Of a stretch of 64,000 nucleotides of DNA, positions 1 through 9,580 are shown piece after piece. The position numbers and the translations under genes were made by a program. This DNA is from Pseudomonas sp. CFBP 13711 (lineage in GTDB: Bacteria > Pseudomonadota > Gammaproteobacteria > Pseudomonadales > Pseudomonadaceae): the NCBI RefSeq assembly GCF_014842265.1, contig NZ_JACYVI010000005.1, positions 184,518 to 248,517 on the forward strand. Reading direction: 5' to 3'. Under the pieces are notes generated by a model. That model made no database searches and was not told the DNA's origin. It worked only from the letters and a program-made list of their open reading frames with translations. Within the stretch, counting starts at the first letter, position 1, and each line of letters begins with the position of its first letter.

Positions 1-1140
1 TTTACTGAGCCTCACCACTGTGAGATGTGCAACGCTCTCTCAACTCGACTCAGCAAAAAAATCATTGACGATCAGGAGATGCGTTGCTGTCCAAAATGTG
101 CGAGCAACGCTGAAACGTGCCCCAGCTGTAGACGATATAGGGTTCTGATTGATGGGCGTGATGGCGTCAGGGAGTGTCGCCGTTGTGCGCATCTGGGTGA
201 GATCGAGTGCCGAAGCTGTGGCGAAATGTCGCCTGCAGGTTACGGGTCTGAATGTGAAAAATGCCGAGGCCGTAGAACCTTCTACAAGCGCTTGCAGATG
301 AATGTCCAAGCACTGAGTCGTGATGTCTTTCGAGAGGCTTATTTGGCGTATGGGGAGTGGCTGATTAACAAGATCGGACCCAAGAGGGCGGCTCTGCTGA
401 TCAATCGCCATTTGAAGAGTTTCACTGAGATGAACGCGCAGTGGATTCGCTTGCCGACCTATCAGCAGCTTCTTGAAGCGAAGGGTGCGCTGTGGATTCG
501 ACGCGCTCTGCTCCCCATGCAGTGGATGGCTGAAGAGCGGGGGATGCGTGTTGATGAGACCCTAAGGGAGGAGGTCACGGAAGTGGGCCGGATTGAAGCC
601 ATTATGGCCTCTACTTCGTCAGAGGCTGGGCAAAAAATGCTTCAAGCGTATCGTGTGCACCTTCAATCGAAGCCCAACAAACGAGTCAACTCATTGAGGT
701 CTGTCCGCATGGCGATGCGCAGCGCCGCAAATCTCGTGTTGGTGAGCGAGGCTGATGGTCGCCCATCGCCCTCTTCTGAGTCCTTGCGTTCACTGCTGGC
801 TGAAACGCCTGGAGTGGCAGCCTCGTTGGCAAGCTTCATCAGCTTTCTGAACGCGTCGTATGAGTCGTCGATCGTGTTTCCCAAAGACAATCGGGATGCC
901 ATCAAACTCAGGCGAAAACGCGCTGAGCAGGTGCTCAAATCGTTGATGGGCGAGGCCGCCATGGGTGTCGATGTGCTCGATCGCTGGCCGACAGCTGCAT
1001 TGGGTTACTTCCATGGCGTGGGAAGGGTCAACAAGAAAAGTATGGTTCTGACCAGTGACCCCGAAAAAAAAGGTTTGGTTGTCACGCTGAAAGGCAAGGA
1101 ATACTGGATTCCGCTGCCATCGACCGCTCAGGTCGAGTGA
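1..1140 (+). CDS. Cys-rich (CxxC-array) protein, 5' partial, function unknown
   Basis: The frame is open to the window edge, so the gene starts upstream; the Met at position 25 is probably internal because a CxxC pair (tgt gag atg tgc) spans it. About 85 residues at the visible N-terminus carry six CxxC knuckles (CEMC, CPKC, CPSC, CRRC, CRSC, CEKC), consistent with three or more zinc ribbons. The remaining roughly 290 residues are mostly helical and basic and end with a short beta-rich tail. I do not recognise the family. Its place at the gene-bearing side of a comM island next to a TnsE-like protein makes a role in transposition or DNA binding plausible, but that is inference. It ends 12 bp from the convergent gene at 1153. 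Confidence 0.6.
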   Translation, partial: FTEPHHCEMCNALSTRLSKKIIDDQEMRCCPKCASNAETCPSCRRYRVLIDGRDGVRECRRCAHLGEIECRSCGEMSPAGYGSECEKCRGRRTFYKRLQMNVQALSRDVFREAYLAYGEWLINKIGPKRAALLINRHLKSFTEMNAQWIRLPTYQQLLEAKGALWIRRALLPMQWMAEERGMRVDETLREEVTEVGRIEAIMASTSSEAGQKMLQAYRVHLQSKPNKRVNSLRSVRMAMRSAANLVLVSEADGRPSPSSESLRSLLAETPGVAASLASFISFLNASYESSIVFPKDNRDAIKLRRKRAEQVLKSLMGEAAMGVDVLDRWPTAALGYFHGVGRVNKKSMVLTSDPEKKGLVVTLKGKEYWIPLPSTAQVE

Positions 1141-1152
1141 GATAATAAACCC

Positions 1153-2985
1153 TTACACAGGACCAACCAGGCCGCGCAAATTGTTCAAAATCACCTTTTT
1201 GAAGGGCTCCGGTCCGTAATCGCGAGGGCGGTGAACGAAGGTCGCATGTGTATAGTTGGACATCTTCGTATCTTTGATTCGACCGTCATGCTTGAGAATG
1301 TTTTGGAATATCACACCTAACTCAAGATCGACATCGGTCTTCCGGGTGGGGAGCATAACCATCAGACCTCGGTAGCCATCTTCATAGTGTTTGATAGCTC
1401 CATCATCGGTGGTGAAGCTCCGCGGTTTGCGGAAGATCTCCAGGATATAGACGTGCCTCTCGGCAACAGTCATCCGGATAACGAAAATGCGTTTTGGCGC
1501 CCGTTTGAAGACCCCATCTTTTCCAGGCGGCACGGCCGAGATGTATTCATACTCTGCCACGCCTTCCGTCTGAAACCCTGCATGCCTTGTATACCAGCCT
1601 ACCTCACTGATATATCCATCAAGGGTTTCTGACAGGCTGATGCAGGTTTGCCACATCTGGGCGAGACTGCCATCAGGTACTGCTTCTGGGGAAACAAATT
1701 CGGATTTGCCGCCGCCTCGGCCGTTCCCACGAGCATCCCCTGGGGCGAGGGTATTACGATCACTGCCGGGTATAGCGTCGCCTCGTCGCCCGGATATCAC
1801 CTCTTTCCTGCGGATGATTTTTCGTCTAGTGCCAAGCGTCCTGAACGGAGGGTTATGCACTATCCGCGGGGTATCGCTATCTGGTGCCTCATCGTCAATG
1901 AGCGACACGATGACATTTGACGACCCTGGTGGAGGGTTTTGTATATAGGGACGCCTGCCATCTTCTGTTTCAGCTCCGCCTTCTGCAGCATAATCTTGAC
2001 GCTCGACGATGATGGGGTAGCCATCTGGTTGACTCATCCCGTCAACATTGAGTAGAAGAAAGGTATTGGCGTTTAACCAGTAGCCGCGGCCTTCAATGGT
2101 TGGAAAGCCCGTAAACCAAGGCTCGACTTTAATGAATGTTTTTTTACCGGGCTTGAAATCTGCTTGCAGACTATTATGCAGGCGTTTGCACAGGTCATTA
2201 GTGTATTCATCGAATATGGCGTGCGCCAGAAACGGAGCTTCGCGGGACGAAACTCTGCGCTTGAGTTTGAGTATCCACGCCTCGGGGTCTGGATCGACTC
2301 CATACAGATATCGCTTTTGAATCTCTTCAAGCCCATACGTCGCGAGCAGCCAGTTCGTTTCTGAACTGTGTCCGTAGCAACGAGTGAGAAACTCCACGCA
2401 AGGTACCAAGATGGTTTTTCCGCCTTCGGCTCTCATTTGGATGAGCCAACTCCCGCCCTGTCTTATTGAAAGGGAACTCAGATAAGACTCAAGCAATCCC
2501 GCCGACTCAGCAGTCACCCAGTCCCACGTACCAGGATTGAGGTTCACTACCGTCGCGTCCAGCGTTTCCATCTTTATCTCACCGATCAGCCTGCCGTTCT
2601 TCCACACGCTTCCCGGCCTGAGACTCCCCAAGTGAGAAATTGCGGCATCCATTTTCCTTGTGGATCCTAATACGCCATCGGGGTGAACTGTCTTCAGAAT
2701 CACCTCTGCAAGAGGAACAGTGTTAGGGGTGTGATTTTTCGCCAAGCCTCCGTGCCAACACACCACAAGTACGCCGCCCGCTGTTGCAAGCGGCTTACCA
2801 AAATGAAGGTTGCTTGACCCGATTCCGGGTTTACTGATTTTGCGAGGATCTAGCATGAATACGCTCGGGCCAGAGACAGACAAGGGTGCTTCGTGGTGCG
2901 CGGGAGATGGTCGGCTTGCGAAGCATCGTTCGTTGTATCGGCGAATGCCGGGTATCTTGAGCGGCGAGATCAGAGGTATCTGCAC
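1153..2985 (-). CDS. Large protein with TnsE-like architecture (tentative)
   Basis: This protein of about 610 residues has an N-terminal domain with an uncommon CWHGG motif, a central P..G...I.G.G beta segment, a low-complexity basic linker rich in Arg/Lys, Gly and Pro, and a C-terminal domain of about 180 residues whose strand IRMTVAERHVYILEI resembles the V-R-x-LLEV strand of Tn7 TnsE. Tn7 TnsE (about 540 residues) has the same order: N-domain, charged linker, C-terminal target-binding domain. With the comM attachment site this supports a TnsE-like transposition protein, but by eye the similarity is weak. The start is uncertain: a GTG at 2985 has no clear ribosome site, and the first ATG is at 2856. 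It is convergent with the Cys-rich gene. Confidence 0.5.
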   Translation of the reverse strand: MQIPLISPLKIPGIRRYNERCFASRPSPAHHEAPLSVSGPSVFMLDPRKISKPGIGSSNLHFGKPLATAGGVLVVCWHGGLAKNHTPNTVPLAEVILKTVHPDGVLGSTRKMDAAISHLGSLRPGSVWKNGRLIGEIKMETLDATVVNLNPGTWDWVTAESAGLLESYLSSLSIRQGGSWLIQMRAEGGKTILVPCVEFLTRCYGHSSETNWLLATYGLEEIQKRYLYGVDPDPEAWILKLKRRVSSREAPFLAHAIFDEYTNDLCKRLHNSLQADFKPGKKTFIKVEPWFTGFPTIEGRGYWLNANTFLLLNVDGMSQPDGYPIIVERQDYAAEGGAETEDGRRPYIQNPPPGSSNVIVSLIDDEAPDSDTPRIVHNPPFRTLGTRRKIIRRKEVISGRRGDAIPGSDRNTLAPGDARGNGRGGGKSEFVSPEAVPDGSLAQMWQTCISLSETLDGYISEVGWYTRHAGFQTEGVAEYEYISAVPPGKDGVFKRAPKRIFVIRMTVAERHVYILEIFRKPRSFTTDDGAIKHYEDGYRGLMVMLPTRKTDVDLELGVIFQNILKHDGRIKDTKMSNYTHATFVHRPRDYGPEPFKKVILNNLRGLVGPV

Positions 2986-3286
2986 TAGCAGGGCGTGATT
3001 TTTTTCAAACCCCTGATGGCCTCAATGTAATGGCGTTGGTGAGGAAAGCTTTCACACGTTTCCACTGATTATCCTGAAATATCCTGTCGATTATAATCAG
3101 GCGGTATGCCCCTGTTTAGACGGCTTTCATCAGCTTTTACAGTTTGTATGCCTTGCAAAAAGGCCCAGCCGGTGCCCACATGCCCGCACGGTTCGTTGTA
3201 GTCAAGGCATGCGAGACGAGTGGGATGCGTAGGTGCATGATCGAAACTGCAGATCGTCTGCGGTCGCCGCACACGACAACTGACAA

Positions 3287-3526
3287 TCACGTGTGGCGAT
3301 GGTGACTGAGCTCGAGTTGAGCGATCGATCTCTTCAGCCGCTGAGCATTGGCAGTCGAGCCAAGCAGATAGACTGTTTATTGAAGTCCGTTGTAATCGCT
3401 CAAAGGGAGTATCACGACGGGACTTCCTCGTCGGCGCACAATGATCGTCGGTCCATGATCCCGGCAGACCTCCAACACCACTTGCTTCAGCGTTTTCCAC
3501 GCCTGCCTCATCGTCAGAACATGCAT
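3287..3526 (-). pseudogene. YefM/Phd-family antitoxin relic
   Basis: Read from the ATG at 3526, the start MHVLT, the stretch PTIIVRRRGSPVVILPLSDY and the tail TVYLLGSTANAQRL are typical of YefM/Phd antitoxins, which repress their own operon and neutralise a RelE/YoeB toxin. An in-frame stop at 3377-3379 stands where the family has Glu (LQ-stop-TVYLL). No toxin frame follows. The rest of 2986-3775 shows nothing recognisable. Confidence 0.8.
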
Positions 3527-3775
3527 TATGAGCCCTGCAAGGCAATCAAATGGGTGGATGCGCAGCGCTACGGTTTCGCACCCCGGCCAAGCTCGTCATG
3601 TACGCTGTGTTGGCCGTACTTAATGCGATGACGACAGTATTGGCCGTCCGGGTTCCCGCGATTGGTTTCCGATCAGCAGCCAAAGCTCCGTGTCTGCTCG
3701 GCTAGCGCAACCGCATGGCTGGCAGGCAGGCTGGGGAGTGCAGTGCTGCCAGATTTTTATGGTGAAGTTTATCAA

Positions 3776-4252
3776 TCACGTTGCAAATGTCAGAGGATGT
3801 TGGTTCCTGGCTGTATCCCCCGGCTTCACGAAATAACATTGTGGGTAGGCGTAAAGGGCTCGATCTCCATACGCCGTGACGATTTTGAACCAGAATTCCG
3901 CAGAGTTGCCAAGGATGCTGACGCTAACGTCTTCTAAGTCATAAGTAGCGAACAGGTAGTCGATTGAGGCTGTGGCTGCCGCGCGCCCAACCCCGAAACC
4001 ACGTGCATTCGGGTGTACGTAAAGTTTATGGAGCTCGGCGCCATCTCCCATGAACAGTAAGGTCGCAGTGGCCATCAGCTGGCTATCACGATAGAAATGA
4101 AGAGGTTCATTCGGGATGCCTGAGTAATACCCATTCTCCATAAATGGTGCCTTTCCGCCATCCTGAAAAAGGGCCTCTGCCTGAGCGTATGCCTCGGTAT
4201 AGTGTGTTGCGTCGAAAGATCTGAGCTCTAAATCATTGGTCATTGGTGGCAT
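3776..4252 (-). CDS. GNAT-family N-acetyltransferase
   Basis: This 158-residue protein fits a single GNAT domain. The core strand ELHKLYVHPNARGFGVGRAA contains the acetyl-CoA pyrophosphate-binding loop (R/Q-x-x-G-x-G/A form: RGFGVG), and the C-terminal strand-helix around EFWFKIVTAYGDRALYAYP corresponds to motif B. The family transfers acetyl from acetyl-CoA to amines or proteins; the substrate cannot be read from sequence. Two ATGs, at 4252 and 4243, are possible and neither has a strong ribosome site. It lies 67 bp downstream of the helicase stop on the same strand but probably is not part of that system, because such GNAT genes are common island passengers. Confidence 0.85.
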   Translation of the reverse strand: MPPMTNDLELRSFDATHYTEAYAQAEALFQDGGKAPFMENGYYSGIPNEPLHFYRDSQLMATATLLFMGDGAELHKLYVHPNARGFGVGRAAATASIDYLFATYDLEDVSVSILGNSAEFWFKIVTAYGDRALYAYPQCYFVKPGDTARNQHPLTFAT

Positions 4253-4319
4253 CTAGATAGTCGTGGAGTCATTTTGGGCTTGCCTCATATTGAAAGCCAG
4301 CCTCGCGTGGCGTTGCCTG

Positions 4320-6797
4320 TCAGGATTTTGAGTTTTGGCTGACGGTACAAAGCGCCAGAATTGTTTCAACCGAAAGCTTATGGTGGAGAAGCTGCTTTTC
4401 GACCATCCTGGCGTCTGTGTAACCCCCTGTGGTTGCCAGGGATACCGCGTAAGCCCGAACTGCGTCTCGAAGATTCTTCAAGCCTGTCCTGTTTATGATT
4501 CTGATGTCCTTATGAGGGGAGGCGGCGTGCTCAAACACGGTCTTGGGGTGCACCAGGATGGGCGTGATGGTGCAGGTCTTGTCGTATTTCTTGTTGAACC
4601 AGACGATCGACCCGTTGAGTTGGTTGGTGTCACCTTTTGAGACCTTTGGCGCTGAGACAGCCCCGCTCTTACATTCGATCACGAAGTAATTGAGACCGCC
4701 GAGCGCCCAGAGGTTGTCAGGGCCGCGCCCGATCTGATCTTCAGGTCGCTGCGAGCCAAAGCCCAAAAAGCTTCCCAGTGCAGCCATTGCGGCTTCAAAT
4801 CGTTTGGAGCCTTCTTCACCCCATTCCAAGTCGTCGAGCAGTCCATTGATCCAGATCACGAGGTCATTGCCCTCCAGGAACTGGTTCATGAACTCTATCG
4901 CCGACTTGGCTTGACCGATGACCGGTGCGCTGAGCTTCGTATAGGTTGCACCAGCGATAGGCTTCAACAGTCGTGAATTATGGCCCAGAGCTGCCAGTTG
5001 GATCTCTTGAGCTCCGGCAGGGTTTGTGAGGTTGGTGTATTCAGCAAGTTGCTGCATCAGGTAACCCTTGAATTTGGGCTCTGCAGTACCGTTGACAGCC
5101 TTCTGGGCTTTCGCTGTAGCGACGTCATACCGATCGATTCTGACTGCGTCGAAGGCGGCCCGAAGCATGACCTGATTGTCGTCCAGATGCCCTCCGATCA
5201 CTGGGGCGGCATTCACGACCGCATTACGTCCGGCGCGGACCCATTCGTCATCTTGTTTAAGGCACAGGTCCAAAATGGGTTTCAGTTCGTCGATGGATTT
5301 TCCTCGAATCTGGGCTGCGACCTCTTTACCCAGGGCGATCTGCGCACGCGTCGCGGAGGAAAACATTTCCTCGGCGTCAGGCTCATGAAGCCGTTGGGTC
5401 AGCCTTCCGCCGAGCAGGAGCACGACGCAATGGTCATCGCTTGATCTGACACCGCGCCCCATCCCTTGCTCAATGCGTTGGACCTGACGTACCAATTGCC
5501 TCTTTGTGCCGTCAAGCAGCAGCATCTCAAGCCTTTCGCCCAACCCGTAGACTTCGGGCAAGCCGTCAATCACGAGCAGCTCGCAGGCCTCCCCTGGGAG
5601 GTCGATGCCGTCGTACTTGTTGATGAGCACTGTCAGCCCGACATGGCCATCCTTTAGCTTCTCTACTCCATTTTGAATGCTGTCTTTGTCCAGAATCTGG
5701 TCAGCTACATCGCCCCAAAACTCAGCTCGCGGCTTCGAGGGAACAATGACCACCACGTTCAAGTCTTCGGCAATTTCCGAGACCAGTTCTTTGATCTGCT
5801 CAACGGTGTAATCAGGATTGATTTCTTGCGGTGCGAGTATCATTCGATCCCCGATGTCACCGCCGCCTTTGGGTCTGATCGGTTGTGCGACCTCGGTTGC
5901 GTCGGCCTTGAAGTGATTGACCAGAATCGTGTCGTCGGCGAGGGTTGCCGTCATGTAGATACGTCGCTTGGCCGAGTCAAATGCTGGAATTCGGTCTATT
6001 GGTACGAAGCGCGGTGCAATTTCCAGTCGACCACCGCCGAAGACACATGTGCACAACGGTATGGAGTCGCTCAGTAATGGCCAGTTCCACTCTAGGTCTT
6101 TGCTGTGTCGATGGGCGTGCAACAGCGTTAGGACTTCATCCTTATGGTCCTGCCATGCCCAGTACGGAACGGTCATCACGACGGATGCATCTTGCGCCTT
6201 CACGTCGAGCAGGCCCGAGGGTGATTGCGTCTTCAAATCTTCCTCAAACAGCTCTAAAAGACCGTCGTACACCGGGTTGTCGACCTTCGACTTTATGCAA
6301 AACTGATCGTGCACAACGCCCAGGCATGCATGGGCATCGTCGATTACAATGCATCCGATAGGGATCTTGCGTTCGCCAACGCCGAATACCGAACGGCCAT
6401 TGAACAGCTTATGAACGTTGGCCACCAAGATGGCTCGACCGGCGATGAAGTCTGGATCTTTCTCGTCATCAGTTGCTGCAATCCCCAGAGACTCTGCTTC
6501 GGAGAGAACCTGCGCCACCAGAAAACTGTCGGGGGTTATGTAGACCGCAGGCTTGATGTTTTCATTGAGCGAGCTTTGAAGACACAGAAGACCGACTACG
6601 GTCTTTCCGCCACCGGTGTTCATCTTCAGTGTCAGGTCGCGTGCTGCTCTTCGCGCGAACCAAGCGTCCAGGATGTCAGATTGTTCATCCAGAGGGCGTC
6701 GAAATCGAGGGTCTCGCTTCAACGTGGTGAATATTTTGCGCGGATCAATTTGCTTCGACGCCGTGCCGGCATTGAGTTTGTCGAAATTTAAAACCAT
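4320..6797 (-). CDS. SF2 helicase fused to a PD-(D/E)XK nuclease domain
   Basis: This protein has 825 residues. Helicase motifs appear in order: Walker A NTGGGKT (60-66), motif II DDAH (153-156), motif III TAT (283-285), motif V YDGIDLPG (395-402) and motif VI QGMGRGVR (444-451). The C-terminal third has GPDNLW (Asp694) then FVIECKSG (Glu708, Lys710), the PD...ExK signature of restriction-like nucleases. This is the layout of type III/I-like or standalone antiphage helicase-nucleases: ATP-driven translocation on DNA with cleavage. The start is well set: AAGGAGG lies a few bases before the ATG. No methyltransferase is adjacent, so it is not a classical restriction system. A defence role is inferred from domain content and island setting. 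Confidence 0.8.
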   Translation of the reverse strand: MVLNFDKLNAGTASKQIDPRKIFTTLKRDPRFRRPLDEQSDILDAWFARRAARDLTLKMNTGGGKTVVGLLCLQSSLNENIKPAVYITPDSFLVAQVLSEAESLGIAATDDEKDPDFIAGRAILVANVHKLFNGRSVFGVGERKIPIGCIVIDDAHACLGVVHDQFCIKSKVDNPVYDGLLELFEEDLKTQSPSGLLDVKAQDASVVMTVPYWAWQDHKDEVLTLLHAHRHSKDLEWNWPLLSDSIPLCTCVFGGGRLEIAPRFVPIDRIPAFDSAKRRIYMTATLADDTILVNHFKADATEVAQPIRPKGGGDIGDRMILAPQEINPDYTVEQIKELVSEIAEDLNVVVIVPSKPRAEFWGDVADQILDKDSIQNGVEKLKDGHVGLTVLINKYDGIDLPGEACELLVIDGLPEVYGLGERLEMLLLDGTKRQLVRQVQRIEQGMGRGVRSSDDHCVVLLLGGRLTQRLHEPDAEEMFSSATRAQIALGKEVAAQIRGKSIDELKPILDLCLKQDDEWVRAGRNAVVNAAPVIGGHLDDNQVMLRAAFDAVRIDRYDVATAKAQKAVNGTAEPKFKGYLMQQLAEYTNLTNPAGAQEIQLAALGHNSRLLKPIAGATYTKLSAPVIGQAKSAIEFMNQFLEGNDLVIWINGLLDDLEWGEEGSKRFEAAMAALGSFLGFGSQRPEDQIGRGPDNLWALGGLNYFVIECKSGAVSAPKVSKGDTNQLNGSIVWFNKKYDKTCTITPILVHPKTVFEHAASPHKDIRIINRTGLKNLRDAVRAYAVSLATTGGYTDARMVEKQLLHHKLSVETILALCTVSQNSKS

Positions 6798-7263
6798 GGT
6801 CCCTCCTTTGAATACTCATTTTGCCCAGTGCGTATCTATTCAGATGACCGCTGGATCTTGCTGGTCCGCCCCGGGCGTTATCCGGACTTAGCCAAGGTTA
6901 GCACCCTGTCGAAAAAGGGTGCGGCGGCAAAGCTTCATCTCCGCTTCGGTCAGGCTGACCTCGCGCTGAGGCCAAAGATATAAGCCTTGCTTATGCGGAT
7001 AAATCCAGCCCGAGGTGGCAGACTGTTTCCCTGAGTGCGACAGTCACCAAGGCAGACTCACTGGAAGCCGTTTATTCCGCGAGGAGAGATTACCGAATCC
7101 TCCTGGGATACACAGATGCCCAAGCTGAATCTGCTCATCCTGATGCTCAGCCATCCTTGGTTAGGTCGCCCATTTAACCTCCCCTAATTATCTTCGAGCA
7201 ACGAGGTGACCGCATACCGCATTGCAGCAGGACAGTGAAAATAAAGTCCTCGTGCGCTCTGCC
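6798..7263. other. Intergenic stretch, no gene recognised
   Basis: This is the region upstream of the helicase gene. Apart from the helicase ribosome site near 6800 I see no supported coding frame, RNA gene or repeat. It probably carries the helicase promoter. Confidence 0.5.
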
Positions 7264-7551
7264 CTACGAGTTGCCGTTGAAGGGAGGAAACTCCAAGTGC
7301 TCATCTAGATGCATTTGCAGCAGCGCCGCTTCGATTTGCCTCGATATATCTTTGTCCTCTACGACGGCCCAGTGAAAGGTAATCGTGTGCCCACGCGCCA
7401 ACAGCTGATCGGCTTTTGATCTGATCAGCCAACCGTGCTTACCTGATGGGTAGCGATACCCGTACAAGCGCGATCGATCCGAATCGCCTCCCAGCTGGCC
7501 CGTCTGGCCAATGTAAAGCACTTGGCTGGTGCCAAGCAGGCGAGGAAACCT
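7264..7551 (-). pseudogene. GIY-YIG nuclease-like ORF, 5'-truncated
   Basis: The frame reads VLYIGQTG (the YIG half of a GIY-YIG motif), then an Arg-rich region, a glutamate in RQIEAALLQMH at the place of the catalytic Glu, and the terminal PPFNG common in this fold. The GIY half and any start codon with a ribosome site are missing: an in-frame TAA at 7552-7554 precedes RFPRLLGTSQV, and the only start nearby is a GTG at 7521. GIY-YIG domains cut DNA in repair, restriction and homing systems. It is either a truncated remnant or a very short domain protein. The sequence from there to 7837 holds nothing recognisable. Confidence 0.6.
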
Positions 7552-7837
7552 TTATCCAAGTATTAGCGCGTATACGGCAGGCGAGGGCAAAAAGTGTTGG
7601 CTATCCCGCAGTGTGTCTATCCACGGTGACGTATTTGGAAGGGTGGAGATGATGTGCCGAGTGGTTGCCATGGAAGATGTGATACGAGGGGTGGACGGAG
7701 TAGGAATATCGCACTTTGGCATCAGCCCTTCAATCCAGCGCCCGGTGATGCAAGCGTGAGCCTCTGAGCCGCTGTTTCCTTGTCCGACCCGGCGTACGCC
7801 CTTCAACGATAAGGTTGGGAGGATTCCACACTGCCTA

Positions 7838-9325
7838 TCAACTGGCAGCCGCTGCTCCTTGGAACGCATCTACATTTGGAGCTGCTTCGTCGGTTGCTAA
7901 TAGGTTCCATGTAAACGAGTTGTAGACATGGAACGAAGGTAGCACGCTGTTGATCTGCCCATCGTCAAACCAATGATGTGCGATCCCTGGAAACATATTG
8001 GGATCAACAGGGTGCTTGGCGTTGGGATTATGAAACATGGAGAGCCCTTCGGCCCACGTCTCGGTCACGGCACCTTGCTCTATCGTGACGAGAAACGGAT
8101 CGGGTATCGCCGCATTGGGGTCGTGACGATGTTTCGTTCCCCACCTGACGATGAGCTGATCGGCACGGCCGAACCCTGCAAGCCGCCCCATGCGGTTAAA
8201 CTTTGAAATCGTTCCGGACGCCGAGAACAGCACCGCGCTCACATTTTCTGCCCCAGGCTGAAAGAAATAGCCTGATGGGATCGTTTTGCCTTGGTACTCA
8301 TGAGTCTCGATTTTTTGAGGCTCGATTACCAACTGGTTCTTGTCGTCGAAGCTGGCGTCATGGCTAATGGCGTAGAGGTATTCCATCAGCGCGGGGGAAG
8401 ACCAGGTCATCGATTGGTCTTCGTGAAAGTCAGCGATCGCAAAAACAAGCGGGTGCCCCTGAACGTGCTCAAGGTCCCAGTATTTGTTTTTTCGATTGAG
8501 TTTCGAGTATAGGGCGCTGCCGAAGCGAATCGGAGCGCGGGTCTTCAGCAGTTCCCTGACCTCCTCCAGCGATCGCATCAAGGGCAAATCCTCCGTTGGT
8601 TTAGGAGGCGGCTCATCACGCGGGGAGGGGCCTACGGTCACCGCTTCAATGAAAACCTTGGCCCTACCATCGGTCACTTCAAAGTCTGGTGCTTCGTGCT
8701 CCTTGTTTACGAATAGGTCGAGCTCGAGAAGCGCAGCGTACAGGTACAGTTCCCAAATTCTTGAATCAAACGCAGTAGTTTGGAATTGCTCAACGAAATT
8801 GCCGTCAACGTCGACGAAGTGGCGCATCATTTCTTCCATGATTCCCCGTGCTGGCAGCCAATGTGGCTGGTGCTTCAGCACCTGGAATGCACGGTGCAGC
8901 TTCTCTTCTGGTAGGTTGGTCTCAAATAGCTCGACGCCTGCCTTGTCTGCGTGCTCGTCGCCTTGCGGAAAGACAGTTTTTCCGCTCGCGATAAGCTTTC
9001 TGAATGAGGTAAACAACGCATGCCGTGCGCTTATTTTGTTCATGCCGAACTCTACCTCGATCCCGCGGAACCGACCTTTAACGTCTCTACCGAGAATCAC
9101 GAACCCATGGTCGCGATCTGATCGATCCTGGATCAGTACACCGATCAAATTTTCTGCCTGGTCAGAAAAGAACTCGAGCTCTAAACCTATGTACTTGGCG
9201 TTCGGCGAACGTGTCCATGCGATGAAGGCGTTGTACCGCTCTGGTGTCAGCTTGACGACCCCGCTTTCATCAAACAAAGCTGCTATTCGCTGAGCTTTAG
9301 TGCCGCGTCTCTTTGCTTCACCCAT
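7838..9325 (-). CDS. Uncharacterised 495-residue protein with degenerate PD-(D/E)XK-like core
   Basis: I do not recognise the family. Visible features are a start MGEAKRRG, a helix with WELYLYAALLEL (residues 191-202), then APDFEV (Asp214) and VFIEAVTV (Glu227). The order helix, PDF, strand with E-A is that of restriction-like nuclease folds, but the usual Lys of ExK is Val229 here, so activity is doubtful or a variant site is used. The C-terminal half has several aromatic and Gly-rich strands and may be a second domain. A purine-rich AGGGAGGG lies before the ATG. It sits between the GIY-YIG fragment and the TcmP cluster on the same strand; a role in defence is inference. Confidence 0.55.
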   Translation of the reverse strand: MGEAKRRGTKAQRIAALFDESGVVKLTPERYNAFIAWTRSPNAKYIGLELEFFSDQAENLIGVLIQDRSDRDHGFVILGRDVKGRFRGIEVEFGMNKISARHALFTSFRKLIASGKTVFPQGDEHADKAGVELFETNLPEEKLHRAFQVLKHQPHWLPARGIMEEMMRHFVDVDGNFVEQFQTTAFDSRIWELYLYAALLELDLFVNKEHEAPDFEVTDGRAKVFIEAVTVGPSPRDEPPPKPTEDLPLMRSLEEVRELLKTRAPIRFGSALYSKLNRKNKYWDLEHVQGHPLVFAIADFHEDQSMTWSSPALMEYLYAISHDASFDDKNQLVIEPQKIETHEYQGKTIPSGYFFQPGAENVSAVLFSASGTISKFNRMGRLAGFGRADQLIVRWGTKHRHDPNAAIPDPFLVTIEQGAVTETWAEGLSMFHNPNAKHPVDPNMFPGIAHHWFDDGQINSVLPSFHVYNSFTWNLLATDEAAPNVDAFQGAAAAS

Positions 9326-9580
9326 ATGTTGCCCTCCCTATCCCTTTAGGCCGTACCCAGCGTTGTGTAGTGGTCTAATGATTCCGGACACTCCCTTAGG
9401 TGAGAGTACACACCAGACTGAGGTGTCAGATGAACAACACAACGGGACATTCTGTGAGCATCGATACTCGCGCTAAAATACGAGAGGCATCGGCAAACGA
9501 AATTAAAAAACCATCCTGAGAGCTGGGTTTGATCCCATACCGCCTTTGCAGAGGTTGATCGCTACGGGAACAAAATTGGC

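Noticed and set aside
3069..3545. 158-codon minus-strand frame over the YefM relic
   Set aside because: The YefM likeness is in a different frame; this one is a shadow.
7552..7869. 105-codon minus-strand frame
   Set aside because: No ribosome site, Ser/Thr/Pro-rich chance composition, and overlap with the 495-residue gene end; no homology recognised.
9365..9520. Possible IS3-type left end with orfA start (near 9430)
   Set aside because: A promising leader and ATG are present, but the frame fails within about 30 codons and no helix-turn-helix can be followed; not enough to support.
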